A DNA stretch of 64,000 nt from Purpureocillium takamizusanense (lineage: Eukaryota; Ascomycota; Sordariomycetes; Hypocreales; Ophiocordycipitaceae). The position numbers and the translations under genes are program-made. Under the pieces are notes generated by a model, which saw only the letters and a program-made list of their open reading frames with translations, was not told the DNA's origin and searched no databases. The DNA lies in contig NC_063068.1 of NCBI RefSeq assembly GCF_022605165.1, positions 4,960,001 through 5,024,000 of the forward strand, read 5' to 3'. Shown here piece by piece: positions 53,478 through 64,000 of this stretch; positions within the stretch are counted from its first letter, which is position 1, and each line of letters starts with the position of its first letter.

Positions 53478-54605
53478 TGCAGTCGGATTGTCGAGAAGAG
53501 GCCCTGCTTCTCACGGGAGCTGCGATGCGTGAAGGAGGAAAGGTTGTATTGGGGGCAAAGGCGGCGAGAAGGCGCGTTATATAGAGCCAGGAAGCGGGCG
53601 GGCTGTCAAGAGCTCGCAGCTGGCAGCCAGCTGGCAGGTGTGGGGCGCTAGTCACTGTGGGGTCAGCGGACCCCACTGCCAGGCCCACACTGGAGGGGCC
53701 CACACAGGCCAAACGAGTGACGCATCCGTTGGCATCCATCCGATCCAGATCCCACTCCCCGCCTAGCGATATCCATGAAATCGTAGGTAGGGCCCCGTGC
53801 TCCTGGGCTGGGCTGGGCTGGTGCCCAGACGTTTACTATTGAGGTTTACTATTGAAAGTTGCCACGAATCTCAAGAGCGCCTGAGGCGTGGAGGGCCTCC
53901 CTGAGCGATGGAGGCGCCTGCCGTCCAGCAGAGCCCGGTTCTTTTCCAGTCAGAAGGCATACCTGCCTGCTACCTAGGTAGGTACCTATCTTGGGTGCCA
54001 GGCACTTCGGTGGGTTCCATAAGGTAGTTCCATAGTAGGTTCCATTGTTGTGGCGGTCCGGGGGTGGACCTGCCGCTGGCCTCCGTCCCCTGGTTAGGTG
54101 TACCAATAATGGCAACCAGCCTGAAGGCCGTCCACTGGACTGGGCTGGCTGCACGCAACGCCCGTCTTCACCACCTACCTGTACCTGGGCTGCCTGCACT
54201 GAGGTGACTGCGGTGCGTCAGCGTACTGCCGGAGCCACTGAAGCGAGGTACCTTCTGACTGAAGCTCCGATAGAAGTCGCATGGGACGGGAGCTGCTGAG
54301 CGCCCAGGCACCCACCCACCAGTGCCACCACGAGACGCCCGTCTAGCAGCAGCACGTCTCTGTTGCATCACCTGCGCCTTTGCATCCACTACGTGCCGTC
54401 GTCTCGTCGCGTGAGCCTCATCCCATTCTCATTCATGCTTCGTTCGCCTTTTGCAGCATTACGTTGTTTCTTCTCCCTTTTCCCGCCGCCAACCGCCCCA
54501 GCGCCAAAGCAGCTCAGCATATGTACGCGCAGCCGCCGGCCACCCACTAACTTTCAATACCATCGTGCCCGACACGCCCAGCCTTTCTCTCCGTCACAGC
54601 CCGCC
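53478..54605. other. Divergent intergenic region, F-box-like gene / GDSL hydrolase gene
   Basis: No gene is supported. It contains GTAGGTAGGTACCT (about 53975-53990) and repeated TAGTTCCAT-type words (54015-54045). The 5' leader of the hydrolase gene is pyrimidine-rich. Confidence 0.55.
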
Positions 54606-55633
54606 ATGGCTGGCCCCCCGCTCACGATCCTCTGCTTCGGCGACTCCCTCACGCAGGGCTTCTTTAACTATGGGCTGGGCGAGCACCCATACTCTTTGAT
54701 CCTCGAGGACCGTCTCCGCCACGAGATGCCTACCCGGCGCATCCAAGTCCGCACGAGCGGGGTTCCTGGCGATGTCGCCTCCCACGAGCCCTTTCTGCGG
54801 CGCCTCGAGCGGGAATGTGCGTGACGCCAGGCTGCCACCTTATCTATACCCGGTATCCCTCTCGACGCGGCCATCGAGTGAAACTGACAAAGACACCGGC
54901 ATCCAGGCGATGCCGAGAAATTCGACTGGGTCATCATGCTGGCCGGGACAAAGTGAGCGTCCTGCTGCTGGCCTGTACTATACCTACCTACAGGCTACCG
55001 CCCACTGCATAACCACATTACTAATGCGCGGCGTCAGCGACCTGGCATACTATCCCGATGCGCAGCGCATCCTCAACAGCCTCAAGAAGTGCTGGGCCGT
55101 TCCTCTGTCCCGGGGCTTCAAAGTGCTCGCCCTCACGGTGCCCGAATGCTCCGCCCAGGTGCCGCAGATCAACGCCGCGCGCCGCGAGCTCAACGCGGGC
55201 ATCCTCACCCACGCAGAGCCCAACTTGTAAGTCGCCCGCCCCAGCGGCTCCACACACCGGCTTTCCTCTCTTCGTCTTCTTCTTCTTCCAGATGGCGATC
55301 GCGCTCACTAACACGCCGACCCCTCTTTCCTAACCCTTGAGTAGCTACACCATGGACTTGCACGAGAAACTCCCGTATCACTCGCTCTCCCCGGAAGAAC
55401 GCAGCGAATACTGGAGCGACGGGCTGCATCTCACCGCCGAGGGATACGACTGGATGGGCGGTCACATTGTCGAGGGCCTGCTCAAGATCCTGCCCGAAGC
55501 GGCCGTGCCACGAACGCCTTCGGGGCCTCGGAAAACACGTCATAGCGACGGGCGGACGCTTGTCGAGGAGTTGGGCGACCCCAAGAAACTTAACGAGGGC
55601 TACGTCGTGGTGAGGAAGAAGGACTTGGACTAG
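54606..55633 (+). CDS. SGNH/GDSL-type hydrolase (esterase/lipase fold)
   Basis: Four exons, 54606-54816, 54907-54952, 55038-55226 and 55345-55633, give 244 aa; all junctions keep frame. Block I is ILCFGDSLTQGF with nucleophile Ser14. AGTNDL (83-88, with block III Asn86) is assembled across the intron between exons 2 and 3. The catalytic Asp174 and His177 are in SDGLHLTAEGYDWMG. There is no signal peptide, so the enzyme is probably intracellular. The family hydrolyses esters or removes acyl groups from small molecules and lipids; the substrate is not predictable. Block II glycine is near VPGDVASH. The gene converges on CSN4 with 590 bp between. Confidence 0.9.
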
Positions 55634-56223
55634 AGGGCGGTCGTCGTACGCAGACCATGACGTTCTCATTGGTGCTTTTCTTGTGTGGGCGTCGACGAGG
55701 GAGGCGCTCGGGTGTTCTTTGTTACAAGCGGGCGAAACTCACAGGCTTAATGGATGACGAGCTATGTTTGGACGCAGCGGCGTTGTTGGGATTCGACATT
55801 CTAGACTATAGCAATGCATACGACTCTTGGCGCTTGCCTGTCGTGGGACCATTATTGTCCTGTGCGCCCGTCATCACTACGCGACGGTGCCCCGTTTCTG
55901 CGGCCGCGCAGTGGCACTCTGCTTCACTTCATTTCCATGCATTTCAAAGAGGGAGAGAGAAAAAAGAAGATAGGAATCTATTTTGCTCTCCTGCCCGTGT
56001 GATCGGGGCCCCGGACGTGCCAGTCGTAGTTGACGGCGACGCGGCGAGCTGGGAGGCCGGTCCAGTGACAAAAAAGATGGATGCTCCAACACCTCAAACT
56101 CCGTTCCGTCTACCAACCTAGCAATAAAAACAAAACAAAAAACGCTAGAGAATGAAGAAGAAAACGCCGATGTAAATGGTGGTGTCGTATCGTTTTCCAT
56201 TCCGGGTCTCAATCCATTTCAAG
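55634..56223. other. Convergent spacer, GDSL hydrolase / CSN4
   Basis: 3' flanks of convergent genes. An A-rich stretch (56120-56165) lies near the CSN4 end and could hold its poly(A) signals. No gene. Confidence 0.5.
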
Positions 56224-57561
56224 TCATACGACCAGGTTCGCCGCCACAAAGTCCTGGCCGCCCACGCAGGTTAGCATTGACAGCATGGGTAAACGAGGGT
56301 TGGAGGGGCAGCGGCTCACCGGAAACTCCTTTTGCAGCGAGTTGGTCACGTTCTCGACCTCCTCGGAGAGGCCCTCGACGTTGGCGTCCCAGCGGCGCAT
56401 GTGCTTGCCGACGAGGGCGGCGGCGCTACCGCTGCCCTTCTCGCCCGAGGCCTCGCCGCCCTCGAACCAGACGACGCCGTCAAGCTGGTCGATGCGGCCG
56501 ACGAGGCGGCCCTGCTCGATCATGCGAGCGGTGGTGTCCTCGGCGCGGGCGGGGTCGAGGCCGAGCAGGGCGCCGAGGGCGTCGAAGCGGATGTTGGCGT
56601 AGATGCGGGAGACGCCGAGCAGGTTGTGCTCGATGACGGCCTTTGCCAGGACGGTGGAGCCGTCGGCCGTGGTGGCGAGCTGGTGCGGCTGCAGGCCGTG
56701 GGCGAAGGCGGCGACCTCGTCGGGGGACAGGAGGCGGGCGAGGAACATCTTCTCGAGCATGCCGAACTCGTCGGGCAGCTGGGCGGAGCGCTCGTCCTTG
56801 TAGAGGCGGGCGAGGGCGCGGCTGCGCATCGGGCCGGCGGGGGCGAGGATGGCGCACTTGATGGCCATGGCGAGGGTGTGGAGGCGCTCCTCGTCGGCGA
56901 TGGCCGTGGAGAAGCTGATGTCGTGGTAGCGCTGGGCGGCGCCGAGGAAGTCGCGCTTGGCGTCCTGGATGCGGGCCTGCGAGAGGCGGAAGTGCAGGTT
57001 GAGGTCCGCGTCGTCGACCGTGTGCATGATGTTCTTGAGCTTGTTGATGTAGACCTCGGCGGCCGTCGAGTCGTCCACCTCGAGGTAGTTGCGCACGATG
57101 CGGACCCAGACGCGCGCGCGGTCGTCTGCCGTCACCTTGCGCTGGGACCCGTCGAGGGGCATCTGGGCGAGCGCGCGCGCCGCCTCGGCGAAGTCGTCGT
57201 TGGCCTCGTGCGCGGCCGCCACGAGCTCGCACAGCGCCGCCGTCGCCTCGGGGAAGGCGCTCGACGTCGTGGGCTGCGCCGCCAGCGCCGCCAGCGCGTG
57301 CGTGCCCACGGCGATGCTGAGCTCGTCGTTGCCGAGCGCCTCGACCGTCGACGTGAAGCCCGCCAGCACCGCCCGCGTCGCCATCGGGCCCAACCCCTGC
57401 CCCAGGAACGAGTCGGCCACGGCGCAGAGGTCCGCCGCCGCCGTGTCGGGCGTCGACAGCTGCTTGAAGTCGGACAGGATGGCCGTGTACAGCGGCGCCT
57501 TGTCGCCGGGGGCGGCTTCGGCGCGGGAAAGCTCCGCGGCGAGCTTGGCGTTGGGCGCCAT
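56224..57561 (-). CDS. csn4: COP9 signalosome subunit 4
   Basis: Exons 57561-56320 and 56253-56224 give 423 aa. The 66-bp intron has GTGAGC, an ATGCTAACC branch site and a CAG acceptor, and contains no stop, so the unspliced frame also reads through to the same stop codon. Splicing gives the usual C-terminus DFVAANLVV. Helical repeats fill residues 1-200, with LEVDDSTAAEVYINKLKNIM and RLSQARIQDAKRDFLGAAQRYHDIS characteristic of CSN4. The PCI domain follows, with MLEKMFLARLLSPDEVAAF, NLLGVSRIYANIRFDALGALLGL and GRIDQLDGVVWFE. CSN4 is a scaffold subunit of the complex that removes Nedd8 from cullins, so it regulates SCF ligases. In Aspergillus the complex also controls development and light response. 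Confidence 0.94.
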   Translation of the reverse strand: MAPNAKLAAELSRAEAAPGDKAPLYTAILSDFKQLSTPDTAAADLCAVADSFLGQGLGPMATRAVLAGFTSTVEALGNDELSIAVGTHALAALAAQPTTSSAFPEATAALCELVAAAHEANDDFAEAARALAQMPLDGSQRKVTADDRARVWVRIVRNYLEVDDSTAAEVYINKLKNIMHTVDDADLNLHFRLSQARIQDAKRDFLGAAQRYHDISFSTAIADEERLHTLAMAIKCAILAPAGPMRSRALARLYKDERSAQLPDEFGMLEKMFLARLLSPDEVAAFAHGLQPHQLATTADGSTVLAKAVIEHNLLGVSRIYANIRFDALGALLGLDPARAEDTTARMIEQGRLVGRIDQLDGVVWFEGGEASGEKGSGSAAALVGKHMRRWDANVEGLSEEVENVTNSLQKEFPVSRCPSNPRLPMLSMLTCVGGQDFVAANLVV

Positions 57562-58464
57562 GGCGGAGGATGGAGGGTGTTGTTTTGCCCGGCTATCTGG
57601 CTGAGCGCTTGCTGGGGCAGAAAATTGTGGTTTTGTGCTAGAAAATAGATGCGTCGCGGCCGTGGGGGCGGGAAAAGCAGTGGAAGAAAACTTCTCGGCG
57701 GCGGCGGTGATGATGAAAAGTAGGCATGGGTTGTGGTTTCGGGGATGGACGGAGTCGAGTTGAAGCTCGAGGTGCAGGCAGCTTGGCGGGGGGAGCTCCC
57801 GAGAATGGTGGGGTTCAATGACAACCGTGTTGGTGGTGGTGCCTGCCTGACTGGAGAGCTCGACTCAATCCGGAAGAGCCCGTTACTACCGGGTAGGCTG
57901 CTATGCTAGGCACTCGAACGCGGGCATGTTTCGAGGCTCTTTAGGCGGCTCGCAGGATCGGTTACCGTCCCGATGAGGGTTGAGCGCATGAATTAACTAA
58001 CTTACTTGAGCTGGTTCGGCAATTGTACGCCAAACGGTGTTTGTAGGTGGTGGCCGGAAGATACAGCCCGGTGATGCGTAGACGCTGTTCAACAACTCCC
58101 GTCTCTAGCGGTGCGGATTCACTCCTGCGTCGTTGGTTCACAAGCTCTCGTTTAATTCAAGACCAGCAAGGGCCAAGGTTACATTGCAGGCCGGGATTCT
58201 AATGCGACCTCGAGCAAATAAACCCAAAACAAATGTACATGTATAGTCCCGAGTCCATGCTTCCCTTCCGAGGTCTGTATGATGCACCCAGTTCCCATCG
58301 GCCTGCCCCGTCGTCCCAATATGCACCTTTGATCGCCGTATCTCCCGCTCTGCAGACGCAGACACAAGACACATACATGACGGCAGCGAGAATGGGAACA
58401 GAGATGGAATCCAAAAAAAAAAAAAAAGAAAGAAAGAAAGAAAGAAAGGAAGGATAAACAGAGT
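57562..58464. other. Spacer, CSN4 start / PXMP4-like gene stop
   Basis: No gene is supported. An A13 run followed by AAAG/GAAA units (58411-58450) lies immediately downstream of the PXMP4-like stop codon. Confidence 0.55.
58411..58450. repeat. Poly(A) run with AAAG repeat
   Basis: About 14 A followed by five or six GAAA units, within the 3' UTR region of the PXMP4-like gene. Confidence 0.85.
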
Positions 58465-59628
58465 CTATTTGTTGTGCCACAGCAGCGTCCGCAGCGAGTC
58501 CCACTCGTTGCAATCCTTGTAAATGTACGTCATGCTGCTCCGCAGGCTCGACTGCAGCTCCTCCGGGTGGTAGCGGAAGAGCAGCATGACGCTCGCCCAC
58601 GACAGCGAGGCGAAGGCGGGCCAGGCGTAGTGCGAGAGCTGGGAGCGCAGCGGCTCGCCCGACACGACGGGCAGGCCGTGGCCCGGCTTGACGGCCAGCC
58701 GGGCCAGCGCCAGGCACACGCGCGCGAAGATGTAGATGACGATCTGCTGGTTGACGCTCGACGGCCGGCCCGTCCGCGGGGACCGCCGCCCGAAGACGAC
58801 GTAGCCGCCGAGGAGGCCGGCGAAGAAGGAGTCGTAAGGGCCTGTTGCGCTGTTAGTACGTTGAAGCTCGTCGTCCGCCATGCGATGCGGCTGGATGCGA
58901 GCGCGCGCGCGCGCGTGTCGTCGTCACTCACCCTCCTTGCCCGGCGTGGGCCCGTAGTGCTTCAGTCCCAGCATCACCAGCTTGTATATCGTCGCGAAGC
59001 GCGCCAGGTTACTCGCATGCTTTCTTGTCGCCCGCAGTACCAGCGAGACTTTTTGTCGGAAGCTATAGTCCCGCCTCACCCCGCGTCGGAGCACATCAAG
59101 TCAGCCCGGTCTGGTTCCTCAACTACACGGATCGTGTGGAGCGTGGTTCCCAGCGGGAATACCCCTTCTGGGTAGGGAAAAAGAGAGGGAGGGAGTTATG
59201 GGTACGTACGTTCCCGACCGAAACAAAAAGATCATGCTGCGCGCGCGCGAGAGGAGAGAGAGAGACCAAGGGGTCAGCTTTGATGGCGCGACGGCAACGA
59301 CGACGAGGCACAACGAGCCTCCTCCTCCTGGGACCGAATGCTTACACCAGCGCGTGCGGAAAGCGGACCTTGGTCCCGTAGACGGCGCCGTTGCGCGCCG
59401 TCTTGACGAGCGAGAGGACATCGTGGTAGCGCGGGTCGACGGCGATGCGTTCCAGCGCGGCCTGCGTCGCGGCGGCGCAAGCCCCCAGTCAGCCTCTTGT
59501 TCCTCTTCTTCTTCTTCGTCTACTTCATCTTCATGTCCCGTCACGAACGGGCTCTCATGCGCAGAGGCGACAAAAGAGATCGGACGGGCGCGACGACGCA
59601 CCTTGAGGACGTCGAGCGACGACGCCAT
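58465..59628 (-). CDS. Peroxisomal membrane protein PXMP4/PMP24-like (Tim17 superfamily)
   Basis: Five small exons fit exactly in frame: 59628-59602, 59461-59346, 59236-59210, 59062-58932 and 58841-58465, giving 225 aa. The third exon is only 27 bp. The assembled protein begins MASSLDVLKAALERIAVDPR. It carries LSLVKTARNGAVYGTKVRFPHALVMIFLFRSG, the signature of PXMP4, followed by HASNLARFATIYKLVMLGLK and GPYDSFFAGLLGGYVVFGRR. Three to four hydrophobic segments are visible, with WPAFASLSWASVMLLFRYHP as a late block. Mammalian PXMP4 is an integral peroxisomal membrane protein of unclear function, and fungal homologues are widespread. Peroxisomal location is inferred from family. Confidence 0.9.
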
Positions 59629-60920
59629 GCTGTGTGTGTAGTGTGTGTGTATGAGCGCTGCGTGTGAGTGCGTGCCTCGGCTATTTCTGGGGGGGGGGGG
59701 CTCCCGGCTCTTGCAGTGGCGTCACTGCAGCAGCAACGGCCCGTGGGCAAACGGCCGGGCGGCGAGGTCGAGTCTTCAACGGCGCGGGGCGTATGTCCTT
59801 TGCAGATGTCCCATCGAGAGAATAGGAAGCGGGCGCGCCGGAGAGGGGGGGGTCAGAGCCAAGGTATGTCGAGGACGTGGTGGTGTTGGTGGTCGCGGAA
59901 GGTTGCGAGGTCGAGGACGGGTTGGGTGAGCGCCCGTTTCAATGGGCGGTACCTAGCGCAAGTCGTTCAGCGGCGGGCGGGCGGGCGGGCGGCGGCGGTG
60001 GTGGTCGGCGGGGGTTCGCAAACGGGCAGCGGACGTGGACGCTCTGAGCCTCGGGAATGCACAAGCGCTTGCTGCTGCTCCCTTGTGCCTACTAACCTAC
60101 TGTAGGTACCTATAGAGGTTGCCCCACCACCGTCCCGCCCCCTCCATGCTGGGAGCCCAAACGACTGGAGGTTCCCACCTCAGGGTCGGGTCTTGCGGGT
60201 GCGCGCCCAGGTGCCCGGTGACAGCCGCATGCCCGCTAAATGGGCACTGGGGAAAGACCCCCGCAGAGCCTGCAGAGCGGGCGGGCGGCAGCGGCATCAC
60301 TCCAGGGCTACCTACTAAGGACGGGAGGGTGTAGGTGGTGGGTTAGGCGATGACGCACTGCCCGGCCACCCCCGGACGCCTTCATCGCAGCAATCCCTAA
60401 CTTGCGTCCCGCGATTTGCCAGGTTATCTGTTAGAGTAGTTAGTCTCGCCGGGGTGGGTACATGGGCACTAACTCTAGGTGGGTGTCACCTGGCATGGCA
60501 TGGCTCTGGCTGTCTGCCATTTCGATCCCATGCAACCCAGACTTTCACATGTGACAACGGATGCGAGCCATCTTCATGTGCTTTCTCCGTCACTGGTGCC
60601 TGCCTTCCCATGCTGTTTGTTACTCGTCGCACAGCGCAGTGCCGAACAGGTCAATACATGGCTTTCTTATCGCAGGTCTCGATTGCATATTAATTTTCAA
60701 CGACTGTGCAACGTCGGGAACAACACCCGACTCGTTCGTGATTCCTACCTAGGCATGCTTTCATCTCCGCATCTGCCACTCATCACCACCATCAACACCA
60801 ACCACACTACTATCGCCACCATCACCACCACCACCACCACCACCACCACCACCACCACCATCATACTTCACAACAGCCCTCCCCCCGTACAAGTAATTCC
60901 CTCGACCCTCCACTGCCAGC
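59629..60920. other. Spacer, PXMP4-like start / Pol X stop
   Basis: No gene is supported. It contains TG-rich sequence (59630-59650), a G10 run (59691-59700), a CTACTGTAGGTACC stretch (60098-60112) and a CAC repeat (60821-60861). Confidence 0.55.
60821..60861. repeat. CAC trinucleotide repeat
   Basis: About 13 CAC/ACC units just downstream of the Pol X stop codon. Confidence 0.9.
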
Positions 60921-61234
60921 CTATCTACACCACCGCTCATGCGGCTCCCTCCACCGCACCCCCAGAATCTCAAAGATGCGCCTCTCGTCCCGCCCCTCCA
61001 CCAGCTGCCCGTCCCCCACCGGCGGCTTCTTCGTCCTCCCCGTCCCCCCTCCCGCCGTCCACCCGCCGGCCCCGTGTGGATCCCGGAACAGACCCCGCTG
61101 GTTCAGCCGCATGCCCTTGTTGGACGCCAGCAGCCGCATGCTCCGGTTGAACACGTCGTCGCCCGTAAAGTAGAGGAGCGCGCCGCCCATTTCCGACTCG
61201 GGCACCAGGAGGAAGTCGATGCGCCTCCACGGGC

Positions 61235-61266
<32 letters not shown>

Positions 61267-63578
61267 TTGTCCGTGCTCGCGCCTTGCGCTGTGGGCAGGG
61301 GCAAGGGCAGCGCGCAGCACCCGTGCCACTTGCTCCCGCCGTCCTTGTTAGACGACGACGACGATGCCAGCCGCGCCATCAGGAACCCCTCCCCCTCGAG
61401 CCGCCGCACCAGCGCGTCCAGTAGCGGCCGCAGCTCGGCGCAGCTCGTCGTCCCCGGCCGCGTCACGATGATGTCGACGTCGCGGCACGTCTCGGCCCCG
61501 CGGCGGTAGCTGCCCCCGACGACGATGTCCGCCTCCCGGTCCACGACGGCCGCCGCGCGCCGCACCACGCCCGCCAGCGCCTCCACCTCGCGGCGCGGCA
61601 TCCGCGCGTTGAGCTCCGCGTGGTGCTCCACGCCGATGCGCTGGCTCGCCGTCAGCAGCGTCGCCCGCTGCGCCCACAGGTCCTCGAGCGTGCGGTGACC
61701 CCGGGCCATCCACCGCCGCGCCTGCCCGGTCCCCACGCCGTACACCCCCAGGAACAGCTGCAGCACCGCGTCGTCGTCGTAGTCGTCGCCCCTCTCCGCG
61801 TACTCGAGCCGCCGCAGCCGGTCCGTCGTCGCAATCTCCTCAATCTTCTGCGCGAGCCGTCGCCCAATGTGCGGCAGACGGTACGCCTCCTCCTCGGTCC
61901 GCACCTTGACCTCCTGCCGCTTCAGCGTCCCGATGGCCTTGCGATACCCCGTCAGCCTCCAGTGGTCGTTGATCCGCTCGTAGTAGTCCGCCATGCTCTG
62001 CAGCACCTCGATGGTCCGCGCGTTGGGGTTGTCCGCGCTCGCCTTGAGCTCGCCGGCCGTGTTGCACGCGAACCGGTCCTCGAACTTGGTGTCCTTGAGC
62101 TTGTCCCGCAGCCGCGCCTTCTTGCCGCCCCGCGCGCGGCTGTCTGCGGCTTCTTCGGATGCTTCCCGCTCGTCGCTGTCTGATGTCGCGGTCATGTTAC
62201 CAGCGGTAGATCGCGTCTCGTCGTTGTCGTTATCCTCGTCGTCGTCGTGATCTAGCGGGAGGTCTTTGAACTCTTGCATCATCGCCACGTAGCCGGACAG
62301 TTCGTCGTTTTCCTTCGTAGCTCCCGTGATGCCGTCGTGAGGCGCAGCGACCGAGGCCTCCTCGGTCGTCTCTCTCGCCGGTCGACCTAGGTCCAACACG
62401 ACAGGGTGAGAGTCGTCTGGCGTCGTCGTCGTCCCGGCCTCGTCCTTGTGAGACGGCTCTTCGCTTCTCGTTGGCGTGCCCGGCGGCGGCACGTAATCCC
62501 ATTTGCCGGGGTCATCCTGCCTCTTCGCCTTGACCTGCAGCGACCTCGTCGACTCGTCCGAGCTGGGCGGCACGTTCTTCCCCGGGACGGGCCCCTTGTC
62601 CCCGTTCTCGTCCTCCTCGCCCTCTGCGCGCGGCTCGGTGGGCTGTCCCGCGACACGATACTTGCTCTGCCCGCTGTCGAGCAGCGCGCGAAACTGGATG
62701 CAGTCGATGGGATAGTCCTCGTTGACCACTTTCGGCCGCCGCGTCCCGCCGCTACTCCCGAGGCCCTCCGCCGCCGCCGCCGCGTTGAGCACCTTTTCCA
62801 CGTCCCTGTACTCGAGCGCCTTGTCCACCACGACGTGCGTCGCGCCCGCCACGCTGTGCGTCCACGCCGCCCCGTACTCGCGCGCCTTGCCGATGCGCAG
62901 CCGGCGCGCCGGCGCCACGTCGTCGTTGGGTATGTAGTAGAGCGCGAGGCCCCTGAGCACCTGCTCGCGCTCCGGACGGAGCTTGGGGTCTGCGGCACTC
63001 CCCCCGCGCTTGCGCTTCCTCGCGGCGGCGGCGGCACCGCCCACCTGCAGTGAGGGCGATGACGCCGCTGCCTGTGCGTCGGCCGTTGTCATCGTAGTCG
63101 GCAGCTTCCCCGTGGGCGGGCGCGCTGCCGAGTCTGGTATAACAGTCTCCCCGTCCGTGGCACAGCCAGCCCCCCCGGCGAGCAATGCACCGACACGGCC
63201 CTCCTCGCGCGCGCCCACGGTGCTCTGATGCTGCTGCGTCGCCGCGATGATGACGCCGTGTGACCCAGACGACACCCTCCTAGGCGTCTCCATCGTCGTC
63301 ACCGCCATCACCGCTTGGCGTGCCCCTTTCGCGGCCGTCGCATCGCGGCCGCGCCCCGTACTAGTCGACTCGGATGCAAGCTGCCACGGCGGCCGGAAGA
63401 AGCGCAGGCGCTGGTCACGATCTCGCTGCTCCCGTGCATACTCGCGAGTACGCGCGTCACCATCACCATCAGCATCGGCGACATCATTGTCGTCTTCCTC
63501 AGCGGCGCAGCGTTTCATGCGGCCGAGGACCGCAAAGGAAGCGAGCTTGCTCCGCAGGGCTTCCCGTGGCGTGTCCAT
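60921..63578 (-). CDS. pol4: Family X DNA polymerase (Pol4 / Pol lambda-like)
   Basis: A single exon of 885 aa, starting at the ATG at 63578. A long disordered N-terminus precedes a BRCT-like region (about 205-310, LRGLALYYIPNDDVAPARRLRIG to PIDCIQFRALLDSG). An acidic linker follows. The 8-kDa/lyase part begins NARTIEVLQSMADYYERINDHWRLTGYRKAIGTLK, with helix-hairpin-helix segments LPHIGRRLAQKIEEI and LGVYGVGTGQARRWM. The polymerase palm has GGSYRRGAETCRDVDIIVTRPG with the two metal-binding Asp. The third Asp is in RRIDFLLVPESEMGGALLYFTGDDVFNRSMR; the C-terminus is RIFEILGVRWREPHERWC. All catalytic residues are present. Such enzymes fill gaps in end joining and base excision repair in the nucleus. 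An insertion in the palm contains a run of ten Thr from a GTC repeat. It is larger than yeast Pol4 because of the linkers. Confidence 0.92.
61237..61267. repeat. GTC trinucleotide repeat within the polymerase gene
   Basis: About ten GTC units encode a polythreonine run on the minus strand, in the loop between the second and third catalytic Asp. Confidence 0.9.
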
Positions 63579-64000
63579 GACCTCGCCGAACTCGGTTCAG
63601 GAGGTGGTGGATTGTTTCCAAAAAGCTGGATCGTTTCAGAAAAATTTAGATAGGTTCAGAAATTGGACCGGTATTCTGAAAGACAGTCCCTCGTGACAAC
63701 TTTGGGCGACGTGAATTTCGCGGCATGCATGCATGGTTCGGGGCCCCCCGTGAATTGCAGGAGCCAGACTGCCAGAGCCTTGGATGTGGAGGCGTGCGAT
63801 GGGGCGACGAGATTTATAGTTTGGATGTGCTCGGAACCATGGCTACCTTGGCTACGTCGATACGCGGCAGCGGCGACCTCAGGCCAGGCTCAGCAGCTGG
63901 TGCCTGGACCTGGTCGTCTCGATTGTCGGCGTGGCGTTCACGGCGGACGTCGAAAGTGGGTTACGGAAGCTGCAGCTCAAGTTCCAAGTTAGTGTTGTTA
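63579..64000. other. 5' flank of the Pol X gene to window edge
   Basis: Promoter side of the polymerase gene. A GGCATGCATGCATG stretch lies at about 63722. No gene is supported before the window ends. Confidence 0.5.

Noticed and set aside
56332..57648. Plus-strand 438-codon open frame opposite CSN4
   Set aside because: Antisense shadow of a GC-rich gene; Gly/Val/Arg/Ala/Asp-rich translation with no family, while the minus frame is clearly CSN4.

Overview
This is a window of nuclear DNA from a filamentous ascomycete fungus, most likely a Sordariomycete and perhaps Hypocreales. The basis is inference from several things seen together. Introns are short (about 49-200 bases) with GTRAGT-like donors, CTRAC/CTAAC branch sites and CAG/TAG acceptors. 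Coding sequence is GC-rich. The families present are typical of Pezizomycotina: a PTH11/SAT4-type rhodopsin-fold receptor, a HET-domain protein, a Zn(II)2Cys6 regulator, a questin-oxidase/AflY-like protein and two F-box-type proteins. No transposon, tRNA, rRNA, CRISPR array or viral element was recognised.

Layout from left to right. 0.5-7.5 kb: PTH11-like receptor (-), short-chain dehydrogenase (+), HET-domain protein (+), DUF4291 protein (-). 8.7-14.5 kb: VPS9/CUE Rab5 exchange factor (+) and a TRP-like/FLC membrane protein (-). 14.5-18.5 kb is free of genes. 18.5-22.7 kb: Rtg2-type Ppx/GppA protein (+) and a Zn2Cys6 regulator (-). 22.7-30.9 kb is a second, 8.2-kb gene-free stretch. 30.9-37.2 kb: a large uncharacterised protein resembling DUF8004 (+) and an F-box/leucine-rich protein (-). 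37.2-40.7 kb is gene-free. 40.7-51.2 kb: SNF2 ATPase (-), HECT-like E2-binding protein (-), questin-oxidase-like protein (+), Rad17 checkpoint clamp loader (+). 51.6-63.6 kb: a two-part F-box-like gene with an apparent frameshift (-), GDSL/SGNH hydrolase (+), COP9 signalosome subunit 4 (-), PXMP4-type peroxisomal membrane protein (-), family X DNA polymerase (-).

The genes are mostly unrelated housekeeping and accessory functions, and no biosynthetic cluster is evident. Three genome-maintenance proteins (SNF2 ATPase, Rad17, Pol X) and two ubiquitin-pathway proteins (E2-binding protein, CSN4) lie within about 23 kb; this is recorded as an observation, not as a demonstrated functional unit. Convergent gene pairs are packed tightly (2 bp and 75 bp in two cases), while the two largest gaps both lie between divergent gene starts.

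The non-coding DNA is rich in simple repeats, GTAC-centred palindromes and a recurring TACGGAGTA/TACTCCGTA word. Exon boundaries were set by eye from splice signals and frame. Where more than one solution works (SDR first intron, E2-binding protein donor, first intron of the DUF8004-like gene) this is stated.
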